Source: an uncultured Litoreibacter sp. (GTDB taxonomy: Bacteria > Pseudomonadota > Alphaproteobacteria > Rhodobacterales > Rhodobacteraceae). From it: 64,000 nucleotides of DNA. Of the stretch, positions 56,637-64,000 are shown piece by piece. The notes beneath the pieces are model-generated. The model saw only the letters and a list, made by a program, of their open reading frames with translations, was not told the origin of the DNA and searched no databases. Location: the NCBI GenBank assembly GCA_947494435.1, contig CANLUY010000001.1, positions 248,001 to 312,000 of the forward strand, given 5' to 3'. The translations under genes and the position numbers were made by a program. Positions within the stretch are counted from its first letter, which is position 1; each line of letters begins with the position of its first letter.

Positions 56637-57824
56637 TTAGCTGAGGCAGCGGTTGAAGGCTGTTGCAAGTTTCTCGATCAGCTGCCCGTAAAGCTCGGGG
56701 CCTTGTTCAAGTGAGACACCAAGCGGGTCGATTGCCTCTACATTGACGTCGAAGCCTTCGGTGACCGCATCTACAATGGCAGGGCTGAATTGCGGCTCTG
56801 TAAAGAAGCAAGCGACCCCTTCGTTTTGCAACGCATCGCGCGCGGCTTGGACGTCGGCGGCGCTGGGTGTGGCCCCTTCATTGCTGACCAGCGTGGCGGC
56901 TGGCGTGAGGCCGTAATGCCATGTGAAATAGGCATAGGCGTCGTGGTAGACCATGAAGCCCTCGCTGCGCACGGGCTCGATCAGCGTGTTCACTTTGCCA
57001 TCGAGCGCTTGCAGTTTTGCGGCGGCGGCGGCGGCGTTTGCTTCATAGGTTTGGGCGTTTTCAGGGTCCAACTGGCCGAGAGCTTCGGCGATTTCGTCCA
57101 GCCAGCCGGTTGCGTTTTCAGGACTCAACCATGCGTGCGGGTCGATATTGTGGGCGTGGTCTTCGTGGCCGTGATCGTCGTGATCCGCGTGGTCTTCATG
57201 CGCTTCGTCTTTATGCGCGGCGTGGTCTTCGTGGCCCTCATGCTCTTTGTGATCCGCATGGTCATGGTCCTCATGATCCGCGTGGTCTTTGTGATCAGCG
57301 TGGTCTTTATGGTCGTCATGGCCTTCGTGGTCGGCATGTTCTTTATGCTCTTCATGCGCGTGGTCGTCATGATCGGCGTGCTCCTTATGGTCATTATGAT
57401 CTGCGTGATCCGCATGATCGTCGTGGCCTTCTTCTTTGTGGTCATCATGTGCGTCATGGTCGTGGCCTTCATGCCCGCCGACGCCAGGACCCAAAAGGTT
57501 GGAGCTGTGCTCAAGCAGGCTCAAGATCACGCTGTCTGCCGATAGATCACGCGCGTTTCCGGGCAGCCATGGGGTCAGCTCGCCGCCGATTATGACAACA
57601 AGATCAGCCTCTTGCAGCATGCGGGCATGGGACGGCTTGAGGCTTGCGTCATGGGGAGAAACGGACGGGTCGATGATATTTTGCGGGGAACCCAGATCGC
57701 CCATGACTTGCGCGACGAGACTGTGCACCGGAGCAATATCCGTGACAACGCGGGGGGCCTCGGCGAAAGCAGGCGCAAAGTGCAAGCTTGGCAAAAGGGC
57801 AGACAGCAGGCAGAAACGGCGCAT
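56637..57824 (-). CDS. znuA: Zinc ABC transporter substrate-binding protein with long His/Asp-rich loop
   Basis: A 395-residue periplasmic zinc-binding protein with a signal peptide (CLLSALLPSLHFAPAFA). The metal ligands fit ZnuA: His in IAPVHSLVAQVM, the site in DPHAWLSPENATGW, and a late His/Glu region. Between about 110 and 225 there is an unusually long loop of HD-type repeats (DH, EH, KDH), over 40 His. Loops are normal in ZnuA but this one is very extended. ATG 57824 has GAGGA upstream. It is divergent from zur-znuC-znuB across a Zur box. Confidence 0.94.
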   Translation of the reverse strand: MRRFCLLSALLPSLHFAPAFAEAPRVVTDIAPVHSLVAQVMGDLGSPQNIIDPSVSPHDASLKPSHARMLQEADLVVIIGGELTPWLPGNARDLSADSVILSLLEHSSNLLGPGVGGHEGHDHDAHDDHKEEGHDDHADHADHNDHKEHADHDDHAHEEHKEHADHEGHDDHKDHADHKDHADHEDHDHADHKEHEGHEDHAAHKDEAHEDHADHDDHGHEDHAHNIDPHAWLSPENATGWLDEIAEALGQLDPENAQTYEANAAAAAAKLQALDGKVNTLIEPVRSEGFMVYHDAYAYFTWHYGLTPAATLVSNEGATPSAADVQAARDALQNEGVACFFTEPQFSPAIVDAVTEGFDVNVEAIDPLGVSLEQGPELYGQLIEKLATAFNRCLS

Positions 57825-57863
57825 ATGATCCTCATCAATTATCTGTTTGCGCATCGGATAGAT

Positions 57864-57886
57864 GAAATGTTATATCATAACAACCC
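57864..57886. promoter_or_regulatory. Zur box between znuA and zur-znuCB
   Basis: GAAATGTTATA at 57864-57874 plus ATAACA at 57877-57882 give the palindrome TGTTAT-ATC-ATAACA. It matches the proteobacterial Zur consensus (GAAATGTTATA-N-TATAACATTTC) fully in the left half and in most of the right. It sits midway between the two divergent starts and would repress both under zinc sufficiency. Confidence 0.8.
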
Positions 57887-57904
57887 CGAGCGGAGAAAAA
57901 TCAC

Positions 57905-58378
57905 GTGCCCCCCTTTGAGTTTCAATCTCATGACCATGCAAGTTGCATGACCTCTGCGATGCGCGCGGCGGAGCAGCATTGTCTGGACGCAAAGTTGCAG
58001 TTCACGCCCGTGCGCAGGGCAGCTTTGGAAATCTTGTTGAGCGAACACAAAGCGTTGGGGGCGTATGACATTTTGGCAAAGCTGGACGCGCGCGGATTGG
58101 GCTCTGCCCCGCCAGTGGCCTACCGCGCTTTGGAATTTCTGGTCAAAAACGGCTTTGCGCATAAGGTCGAAAAACTAAATGCCTATGTGGCCTGCGCCCA
58201 TCCTGGCGAGACGCATGACCCTGCTTTCATGATCTGCACGTCTTGCGACAGCATTGTGGAGGCCGCGACGGACCCACAAGCGGGTCAGCTTGGCCGTGCT
58301 GCAAAAGCCGCTGGGTTCGAGATCAATACAGCCGTGCTTGAGGCAGAGGGGTTGTGCCCCTCCTGCAAGCCCACATGA
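57905..58378 (+). CDS. zur: Zinc uptake regulator (Fur family)
   Basis: A 157-residue Fur-family repressor: winged helix LQFTPVRRAALEILLSEHKALGAYDILAKLDARGLGSAPPVAYRALEFLV, then AYVACAHPGETHDPAFMICTSCDSIVEA and a terminal CPSC, forming the structural zinc site. Its position between znuA and znuC identifies it as Zur. The start is GTG 57905 with GGAG nine bases upstream; ATG 57947 is possible. The stop overlaps the znuC ATG (ATGA). Confidence 0.93.
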   Translation: MPPFEFQSHDHASCMTSAMRAAEQHCLDAKLQFTPVRRAALEILLSEHKALGAYDILAKLDARGLGSAPPVAYRALEFLVKNGFAHKVEKLNAYVACAHPGETHDPAFMICTSCDSIVEAATDPQAGQLGRAAKAAGFEINTAVLEAEGLCPSCKPT

Positions 58379-59106
58379 GCTTGATCAAGGCCAAGGGCCT
58401 AAGCGTTATTTTGGGCCGCCATAAAGCGCTCGAACATGTCGATATGACTGTTGAGCCGGGTGAGATTATTACGGTGGTGGGGCCGAACGGCTCTGGCAAA
58501 ACGACGCTTTTGCGGTCGCTCATCGGGGCCATATCGCCAAGCGCAGGAACCGTTGAGCGACGTGCCGGTCTGCGGATTGGTTATGTGCCGCAAGGGCTGA
58601 GCATTGATCCGACGCTGCCCATCACAGTTGAACGGTTTTTGTCCTTGCCCGTCCGGCGCGCGGCCAGCGATGTTGACGCCGCGTTGGCGCAGGCCAATGT
58701 CACGGGGCTGCGGCGCAAGCAAATGTCAGGTCTGTCTGGCGGTCAGTTTCAGCGCGTGTTGCTTGCCCGCGCCCTGCTTGAAAAGCCCCATCTGCTGATT
58801 TTGGACGAGCCGACCACGGGGCTGGATCAGCCGGGATCGGCTGGGTTTTACCGACAGATCGAAGACCTGCGCCAAGACACAGGCTGCGCGGTCTTGATGG
58901 TGAGCCATGAATTGCACGTCGTCATGAGTGCATCGGACCGTGTCATCTGTTTGAACGGGCATGTGTGCTGTCACGGTGCGCCGGATGTCGTGGCCTCCGC
59001 CCCTGAATATCGTGCGCTCTTTGGCTCCGGCACAGGGGGCGCTTTGGCGCTGTACCGTCATGATCACGACCATCACCACCACCATCATGAGCACGACCAT
59101 GCTTGA
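58375..59106 (+). CDS. znuC: Zinc ABC transporter ATP-binding protein
   Basis: A 243-residue ATPase: Walker A GPNGSGKT (about 39-46), signature LSGGQFQRVLLARAL and Walker B LLILDEPTTGLD. The C terminus is His-rich (DHDHHHHHHEHDHA), as in other ZnuC proteins, perhaps binding zinc in the cytoplasm. ATG 58375 overlaps the zur stop, and the 3' end overlaps znuB by eight bases. Confidence 0.94.
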   Translation: MSLIKAKGLSVILGRHKALEHVDMTVEPGEIITVVGPNGSGKTTLLRSLIGAISPSAGTVERRAGLRIGYVPQGLSIDPTLPITVERFLSLPVRRAASDVDAALAQANVTGLRRKQMSGLSGGQFQRVLLARALLEKPHLLILDEPTTGLDQPGSAGFYRQIEDLRQDTGCAVLMVSHELHVVMSASDRVICLNGHVCCHGAPDVVASAPEYRALFGSGTGGALALYRHDHDHHHHHHEHDHA

Positions 59107-59890
59107 CGATTTTCTTGTCCGCGCAACCTTGGCCGGGATCGGTGTGGCTATAGCTGCTGCCCCATTGGGATGCTTTGTCGTCTGGCGGCGCATGGCCTAT
59201 TTCGGCGACGCAACAGCCCATGCGGCTGTTTTGGGCGTTGCACTGTCGCTTGCGTTTTCCCTGTCGATCTTCACGGGCGTTTTGACAATTGCATTGCTTG
59301 TCGCACTGCTCGTCTCCAGCCTGAACGGGCGTAACCTTGCGGTTGATACGATGTTAGGTGTGATCTCACATTCCGCCTTGGCGTTGGGTCTTGTGGCCGT
59401 GTCGTTGTTGGAAGGTGTGCGCATCGACCTGATGGCCTATCTGTTCGGCGATATTCTTGCCGTTGGACGAGCCGATCTGTCGATCATCTGGCTTGGGGCG
59501 CTCACTGTTCTGGGCCTGAGCCTGTGGCGTTGGCAGGCTTTGCTGACCTCTACGCTCAACACGGATCTCGCCCACGCAAGCGGGCTAAACCCGAAAGCGG
59601 AGCAGATGGTTTTGACGATCTGCCTTGCGCTTGTTGTCGCGGTGGCCATGAAAGTTGTGGGGGCATTGCTGATCGGGGCTATGCTGATCATTCCCGCCGC
59701 AGCTGCCCGCCCAGTGGCGCGCACACCGGAGATGATGGCGGTGCTCGCCGCAGCGATCGGTGCGTTGTCTGCAGTTCTGGGGCTTCAGGTCTCAATCCTC
59801 TATGACACCCCTGCTGGCCCTTCTATCGTGTGCATTGCGGCGTTTATCTTTGCACTAACGCAAGGCGTCGCGGGTTTTCGCCAAGCCTGA
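59099..59890 (+). CDS. znuB: Zinc ABC transporter permease
   Basis: A 263-residue ABC-3 type permease (MLDDFLVRATLAGIGVAIAAAPLGCFVVWRRMAYFGDATAHAAVLGVAL) with eight or so helices and the GALLIGAMLIIPAAAARPVARTPEMM segment. ATG 59099 is inside the His-tail codons of znuC; ATG 59087 is also open. It is the last gene of zur-znuC-znuB. Confidence 0.93.
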   Translation: MLDDFLVRATLAGIGVAIAAAPLGCFVVWRRMAYFGDATAHAAVLGVALSLAFSLSIFTGVLTIALLVALLVSSLNGRNLAVDTMLGVISHSALALGLVAVSLLEGVRIDLMAYLFGDILAVGRADLSIIWLGALTVLGLSLWRWQALLTSTLNTDLAHASGLNPKAEQMVLTICLALVVAVAMKVVGALLIGAMLIIPAAAARPVARTPEMMAVLAAAIGALSAVLGLQVSILYDTPAGPSIVCIAAFIFALTQGVAGFRQA

Positions 59891-59986
59891 AAAAGCGTCG
59901 TTTCTGACCTCTCACCCGGTCGGGTCTGGGTTGTTTGGCTTGGGTTTCTCAGACAGTTTGGCGTCAGTTCAGGAAAGCCAAACGCC

Positions 59987-61009
59987 ATGCATTTTATCGC
60001 CAACCCTTTTCGCAACTCCGACCGTTCTGTCGAGGTCGCGGCAGGCACACCATTCCCATCTGATGACTGGTCCCGCCCAACGGCGCTGCTGAAGCGCTGC
60101 CCAGACGCGGCTGTGACACCCTTGGCGCGTGTCGACGACTTTGTGGGTGGCGCGCAGATATTTCTGAAGGACGAACGACGGCGCATGGGGCTGGGCAGTT
60201 TCAAAGCGCTTGGGGCCGCGTATGTGATTGCATGCGATGCCGAAGACGGCACGGCACGCGGCACGACCTATGTCACCGCCAGCGCGGGCAATCACGGATT
60301 GTCGGTCGCGGCTGGTGCGCAAGCCTTCGGCGCACATGCTATGATTTATGTCGCTGACACGGTGCCGGAAAGCTTTGCGGACCGGCTGCGGTCACGCGGG
60401 GCGGAGGTACGCCGGGCAGGATCAGTTTATGAGGAAAGCATGGCCGCGGCCCAAACAGCGGCTGCAGCGAACGGGTGGCGGTTGCTGTCTGACAGCTCGT
60501 GGGAGGGGTATTACGACATCCCGCATCGGTTGATGGAGGGGTATCTGACCTTGATGGCTGAGACATTCACGCAGATGGATGCCCCACCCAGCCATATTTT
60601 CCTGCAGGCGGGCGTTGGCGGGTTAGCCGCAGCTGGTGCGGCTGCCGCTCGCAGACACTGGGGCGATGCGCCTGTGATAGTTGTTGTCGAGCCGGAGGCG
60701 GCGCCTGCGCTGATGGCCTCTGTCGAGGCGGGTCGCAGCGTGATCGCGCAAGGCCCTGTATCCTGCATGGGGCGGCTAGATTGCAAAGAGCCGTCTCTGA
60801 TTGCGTTGCGGGGCTTGGCGCGGGATGCAGATTGGTTTTGCACGATCACCGAAGCGGAGGCGGAGGGCGGGGTTGCGTCACTCGCAGAAGCCGGGTTCGA
60901 GACAACGCCATCCGGTGGGGCGGGCGTGATTGCAGCAATGCTGGCAGATGGCGCGTTCGGCGTTACGCGCGAGGCCCGCATCCTCTGCATTCTGAGCGAG
61001 GACGCGTAG
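59987..61009 (+). CDS. PLP-dependent ammonia-lyase (diaminopropionate ammonia-lyase/threonine dehydratase fold)
   Basis: A 340-residue fold-type II PLP enzyme. It has the lysine in MGLGSFKALGAAY (about 71), SAGNHGLSVA (phosphate/substrate), the glycine-rich AGVGGLAAAGAAAARRHWG and a C-terminal TTPSGGAGVIAAML. It is closest in style to diaminopropionate ammonia-lyases, which deaminate 2,3-diaminopropionate, though slightly short. EutB of ectoine degradation is a related fold. It begins a three-gene operon with an M24 hydrolase two bases downstream. Confidence 0.8.
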   Translation: MHFIANPFRNSDRSVEVAAGTPFPSDDWSRPTALLKRCPDAAVTPLARVDDFVGGAQIFLKDERRRMGLGSFKALGAAYVIACDAEDGTARGTTYVTASAGNHGLSVAAGAQAFGAHAMIYVADTVPESFADRLRSRGAEVRRAGSVYEESMAAAQTAAAANGWRLLSDSSWEGYYDIPHRLMEGYLTLMAETFTQMDAPPSHIFLQAGVGGLAAAGAAAARRHWGDAPVIVVVEPEAAPALMASVEAGRSVIAQGPVSCMGRLDCKEPSLIALRGLARDADWFCTITEAEAEGGVASLAEAGFETTPSGGAGVIAAMLADGAFGVTREARILCILSEDA

Positions 61010-61011
61010 CA

Positions 61012-62154
61012 ATGTTGGGGTTCGAGGACGCGGAATATCATGCGCGGCGCGACGGGGCGCAGCGGCTGATGGCTGAGGCGGGGCTGGCTGCGCTCCTACT
61101 GACAACGGATCCTGAGATCCGCTATTACACCGGCTATCTGACGCGGTTTTGGGAAAGCCCGACGCGACCGTGGTATCTGGTTCTGCCCGCCTCAGGTGAC
61201 CCGATTGCCGTGATCCCGAGCATTGGTGCCGTGTTGATGGCGCGCAGCTGGATCAGTGATATCCGCACGTGGCGCGCGCCGGATTATGACGATGACGGCG
61301 TTGGCCTTCTGACAGAGACATTGCGGGAAGTCGCGCAAGGCGGACCTGTCGGTATCGCGCATCATCTTGAAAGCCACGCGCGGCTTCCATTGGCGAGCCT
61401 TGCGGCGGTTCGAAGGGCTGTGACGCTGACCCATGATCATGCAATCACACAACGGTCGCGGGTGGTGAAATCCCACGCTGAGGTCGCGAAGATCAAAGCT
61501 TCCTGCGAGATAGCGGATCGCGCTTTTGCGCGGGTCGAGCAGATTGCACGTGTGGGCACGCCAGTCAGCGATGTGTTTCGTCGCTTTCAGATGCTGTGTC
61601 TGGAAGAGGGGGCTGATTGGGTGCCGTATTTGGCCGGGGCCGCCGAGAGTGAGGGGTATGGCGACGTGATTTCGCCCGCGACGGACGCGCCGCTTAATCG
61701 GGGCGATGTGTTGATGCTGGATACAGGGGTGATCCGGGACGGCTATTTCTGTGACTTTGATCGCAACTTCTCGGTCGGGCCACCCTCCGCAATTGTGGCG
61801 GACGCGCATATGCGTTTGGTAGCCGCGACGCAGGCCGGGTTTGACGCCGCAAAGCCCGGGGCCACATGTGCCGATGTGTTCGCGGCGATGGATAAGGTGT
61901 GTACCGGCGGCGCGGGCGGTTCCGACACGGGGCGTTTGGGGCATGGGTTAGGGTTGCAGTTGACGGAGTTCCCCTCGCTCATTCCTGCCGATCAGACGGT
62001 GTTGGTGCCGGGCATGGTGTTGACCCTTGAGCCCGGTTTAGAGACTGTGCCGGGCAAGATGATGGTACATGAAGAAAACATAGTGATTACGGAGACGGGT
62101 GCCGCATATCTGAGCACGCCTGCGGCGGAAGAGATCATGGAAATCGGCGCATGA
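61012..62154 (+). CDS. M24 family metallopeptidase (Xaa-Pro/ectoine-hydrolase-like)
   Basis: A 380-residue pita-bread metallohydrolase with an N-terminal creatinase-like domain. All five metal ligands are visible: LMLDTGVIRDGYFCDFDRN (two Asp), LGHGLGLQLTEFPS (His), MVLTLEPGLE (Glu) and VHEENIVITETG (Glu). Relatives include Xaa-Pro peptidases and DoeA (ectoine hydrolase), and its neighbours favour hydrolysis of an amidated or cyclic small molecule. ATG 61012 is two bases after the lyase stop; the 3' end overlaps the next gene by four bases (ATGA). Confidence 0.84.
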   Translation: MLGFEDAEYHARRDGAQRLMAEAGLAALLLTTDPEIRYYTGYLTRFWESPTRPWYLVLPASGDPIAVIPSIGAVLMARSWISDIRTWRAPDYDDDGVGLLTETLREVAQGGPVGIAHHLESHARLPLASLAAVRRAVTLTHDHAITQRSRVVKSHAEVAKIKASCEIADRAFARVEQIARVGTPVSDVFRRFQMLCLEEGADWVPYLAGAAESEGYGDVISPATDAPLNRGDVLMLDTGVIRDGYFCDFDRNFSVGPPSAIVADAHMRLVAATQAGFDAAKPGATCADVFAAMDKVCTGGAGGSDTGRLGHGLGLQLTEFPSLIPADQTVLVPGMVLTLEPGLETVPGKMMVHEENIVITETGAAYLSTPAAEEIMEIGA

Positions 62155-62891
62155 GCGCCCTGCCCTACACGCTTGAGCCGCTGCAGCGCAAAACCATCGG
62201 GCTGATCGTGTTGCAATCTGATGAGACGATTGAGCAAGAATTCCGCAGCGTGATGCCGCAATCGGTCAACCTGCATATCAGCCGCGTTCCAAGCGGTTTG
62301 GAGGTGACCCGCGACAGCCTACAATCTATGCGCGATCACTTGCCAGCGGCAGCAGGTTTGCTGCCGCAGACGTTGCAATTTGATGCAATCGGGTATGGCT
62401 GCACATCGGGAACGGCGCAAATTGGTGTCGATGAGATCGCGGCGCAAGTGCACGCTGGGGCCAAAACGCATCATGTCAGCGAACCGGTCTCTGCATTGCT
62501 GGCCGCATGTCGGACCCTGGCCCTGAAGAGATTGGCGATCTTGTCCCCCTACCTCGAAGATGTCTCGCAGCATTTGCGCAACGTCTTGGCGACGCAGGGT
62601 GTTGAGACGCCGGTCTTTGGCTCCTTCGAAGAAGCGGAAGAACAGAAAGTGGTGCGTATTGATGGTGCGTCCATAAAAGCAGGGGCTGTTGAGCTTGCGC
62701 AGAGCGATCAAATCGACGGGATTTTCCTGTCTTGCACCAATCTGCGGACCTTTGATGTGATTGCAGAGATTGAAGGCGTGACGGGTCTACCTGTTCTGTC
62801 GAGCAATCAGGTTTTGGCGTGGCATTTGAGCCAACTTGCGGGCGTTTCGCTTGATGCACCGCAACTGGGCAAATTAATCGGGAACTCTTAG
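62151..62891 (+). CDS. Asp/Glu racemase-fold protein (maleate isomerase/EutA-like)
   Basis: A 246-residue member of the Asp/Glu racemase/arylmalonate decarboxylase/maleate isomerase superfamily. The two catalytic cysteines are visible in IGYGCTSGTAQIG (about 81) and IFLSCTNLRTFD (about 194). EutA of ectoine/hydroxyectoine degradation is a related protein found with an M24 hydrolase and a PLP lyase, the same set as here. The actual substrate is unknown. ATG 62151 overlaps the M24 stop. Confidence 0.8.
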   Translation: MSALPYTLEPLQRKTIGLIVLQSDETIEQEFRSVMPQSVNLHISRVPSGLEVTRDSLQSMRDHLPAAAGLLPQTLQFDAIGYGCTSGTAQIGVDEIAAQVHAGAKTHHVSEPVSALLAACRTLALKRLAILSPYLEDVSQHLRNVLATQGVETPVFGSFEEAEEQKVVRIDGASIKAGAVELAQSDQIDGIFLSCTNLRTFDVIAEIEGVTGLPVLSSNQVLAWHLSQLAGVSLDAPQLGKLIGNS

Positions 62892-63056
62892 CGCCCGCCA
62901 AGCGTTCGCCAACGCGGTATACTATAACAGGATCGTGCGCGCTGTGGTGTGTCATCGCGTTGAGAACCCCGGGCGTATGTGTCAAACCAAGGATGTCGCC
63001 TCTGTGTTGGTCCGCAGATCTGCAGCTCGTCTTTTGCCAGAAGGCTCGTAACGTCA

Positions 63057-64000
63057 ATGAACCGTGTCTTTCTCCTTTGTGTGTCACTGCTGCTGAGCGC
63101 ATCGCCAGCGACGGCATTCGAGTTGCGGTTTTCGAGCGCATCAGCCTCTAAAGAATTAAACCAATCGCTGCGCGCTGCGTCCTTGACCGCGCCTTTGGCT
63201 GGTAAGGCCAACACTGATCCGCAGGACGTACTGGCAGCGGCGCAGGCAGATTACGCGCGCTTGGTTGGGGCGCTTTATGAGGAAGGCTACTACGCGCCTG
63301 TCGTGACGATTGCCGTAGATGGGCGCGAGGCGGCTGGTATCTCTCCGCTGGCGAGATTGGGAAGCGTGAGAACGGTACAAATTCGGGTCAATCCCGGCCC
63401 GCAATTTCGCTTTGGCGCGGCACAAGTGACGCCGCTCGCACGAGGTACAGAGGTGCCGGATGACTTTTCCCGTGGCGCCATCGCGCGCACGGGAACGATA
63501 CGCGCTGCGGTGGACGCAAGTGTGGAGGCTTGGCGCGAAATTGGTCATGCGAAGGCCAATGTGGCAGGTCAGGAGTTGACGGCAAAACACCCAAGCAGAG
63601 TTCTTGACGCGAAGGTCCGACTGGACCCCGGCCCAAGGCTGACATTCGGCGAGCTTATTATTTCCGGCAACAGCGCCGTGCGGACAGAGCGTATTCGCGA
63701 CATTGCGGGTCTACCATCCGGTCAAGTGTTTGATCCTGACGAGGTTAGAAAAGCCAGTACGCGGTTACGGCGTACGGGGGCTTTCAAGGTCGCAGCGCTG
63801 AGCGAGGCGGAAGCGATCGGGCCGAATGACACGCTTGATATCAACGCGCAATTTGTCGAGCAAAAGCCGCGTCGCTTTGGGTTTGGCATTGAGTTCTCAA
63901 CCGATGAGGGCTTGGGGCTGTCCGGATTTTGGCTGCACCGCAATCTGTTTGGCGGTGCTGAGCGATTGCGCCTGAGCGGAGAGATCGACGGTATCGGTGG
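63057..64000 (+). CDS. tamA: Outer-membrane translocation/assembly protein TamA-like (3' truncated)
   Basis: The frame runs off the right edge; 314 residues are visible. A signal peptide (NRVFLLCVSLLLSASPATA) is followed by POTRA-type domains: LVGALYEEGYYAPVVTIAVDG (about 60-90), WREIGHAKANVAGQE and VRLDPGPRLTFGELIISGNSAVRTERIRDIAGLPSGQVFDPDEV. The barrel start follows (RRFGFGIEFSTDEGLGLSGFWLHRNLFGGAERLR). This fits TamA/BamA-family outer-membrane insertases; TamA is favoured because of the short POTRA region. TamB would be expected downstream but lies outside the window. Confidence 0.85.
   Translation, partial: MNRVFLLCVSLLLSASPATAFELRFSSASASKELNQSLRAASLTAPLAGKANTDPQDVLAAAQADYARLVGALYEEGYYAPVVTIAVDGREAAGISPLARLGSVRTVQIRVNPGPQFRFGAAQVTPLARGTEVPDDFSRGAIARTGTIRAAVDASVEAWREIGHAKANVAGQELTAKHPSRVLDAKVRLDPGPRLTFGELIISGNSAVRTERIRDIAGLPSGQVFDPDEVRKASTRLRRTGAFKVAALSEAEAIGPNDTLDINAQFVEQKPRRFGFGIEFSTDEGLGLSGFWLHRNLFGGAERLRLSGEIDGIG

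Noticed and set aside
56790-57545. Long plus-strand frame opposite znuA coding Val/Met-rich stretches
   Set aside because: It is the antisense of the His/Asp codon repeats (CAC and GAC read as GTG and GTC); no start signal and no protein-like pattern.

Overview
The window reads as chromosome of a marine alphaproteobacterium of the Rhodobacterales (Roseobacter group). The grounds are: crotonyl-CoA carboxylase/reductase, ethylmalonyl-CoA mutase, mesaconyl-CoA hydratase and a malyl-CoA thioesterase of the ethylmalonyl-CoA pathway; a luxR-luxI quorum-sensing pair behind a small Rhodobacterales-type gene; a TIGR02300 protein, NnrU and DUF1737 proteins; and a fused DctQM TRAP permease. Gene density is high, operons are tight, and there are no phage genes, insertion sequences or CRISPR arrays.

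Layout. 0-5.9 kb: a BMP/nucleoside-type ABC importer (binding protein, double ATPase, two permeases), then a TauE/SafE exporter with a TIGR02186 partner. 5.9-9.2 kb: a RecD-like helicase and the quorum-sensing cluster. 9.4-15.3 kb: ccr and ecm flanking a PlsB-like acyltransferase and a DUF4239-like membrane protein. 15.3-21.8 kb: an SDR, two paralogous fatty-acid desaturases, deoD, a DUF1989 protein and an FAD dehydrogenase. 21.8-26.2 kb: sdhC-sdhD-sdhA-three small lipoprotein genes-sdhB. 26.3-31.1 kb: a VWA protein, the mcl2-nnrU-DUF1737-mch operon and a TSUP transporter. 31.3-42.5 kb: mdh, then sucC-(secreted protein)-sucD-sucA-sucB-MAPEG-lpd. 42.5-47.5 kb: a GntR/FCD regulator, a YgjP-type peptidase, TIGR02300, tRNA-Ala(GGC), a sulfurtransferase broken by an in-frame amber codon, and a binding-protein/OmpA fusion. 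47.5-57 kb: a TRAP transporter, TerC and GMC oxidoreductase with a divergent IclR, then a Crp-type regulator and pobA. 56.6-59.9 kb: znuA/zur-znuC-znuB around a Zur box. 60-62.9 kb: an amino-acid-type catabolic operon (PLP lyase, M24 hydrolase, Asp/Glu-racemase fold). The window ends inside a TamA-like outer-membrane protein gene.

How the parts fit. Much of the window is central carbon metabolism: most of the oxidative TCA cycle from 2-oxoglutarate to oxaloacetate (fumarase not seen), plus acetate assimilation through the ethylmalonyl-CoA pathway. The most interesting pattern is a shared control and architecture of the TCA operons. The sdh and suc promoters each carry two GTGATCAC palindromes exactly 21 bp apart (a 14-mer CGTGATCACAAATG is identical in both), and a perfect TGTGATCACA lies directly in front of the GntR gene that follows lpd. 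Both operons also contain embedded genes for exported proteins of unknown function: three overlapping lipoprotein genes between sdhA and sdhB (the outer two are paralogues) and one secreted, internally duplicated protein between sucC and sucD. This suggests an undescribed envelope component co-regulated with the TCA cycle. A CtrA-type site (TTAA-N7-TTAA) in front of the luxR-luxI operon is a second regulatory lead.
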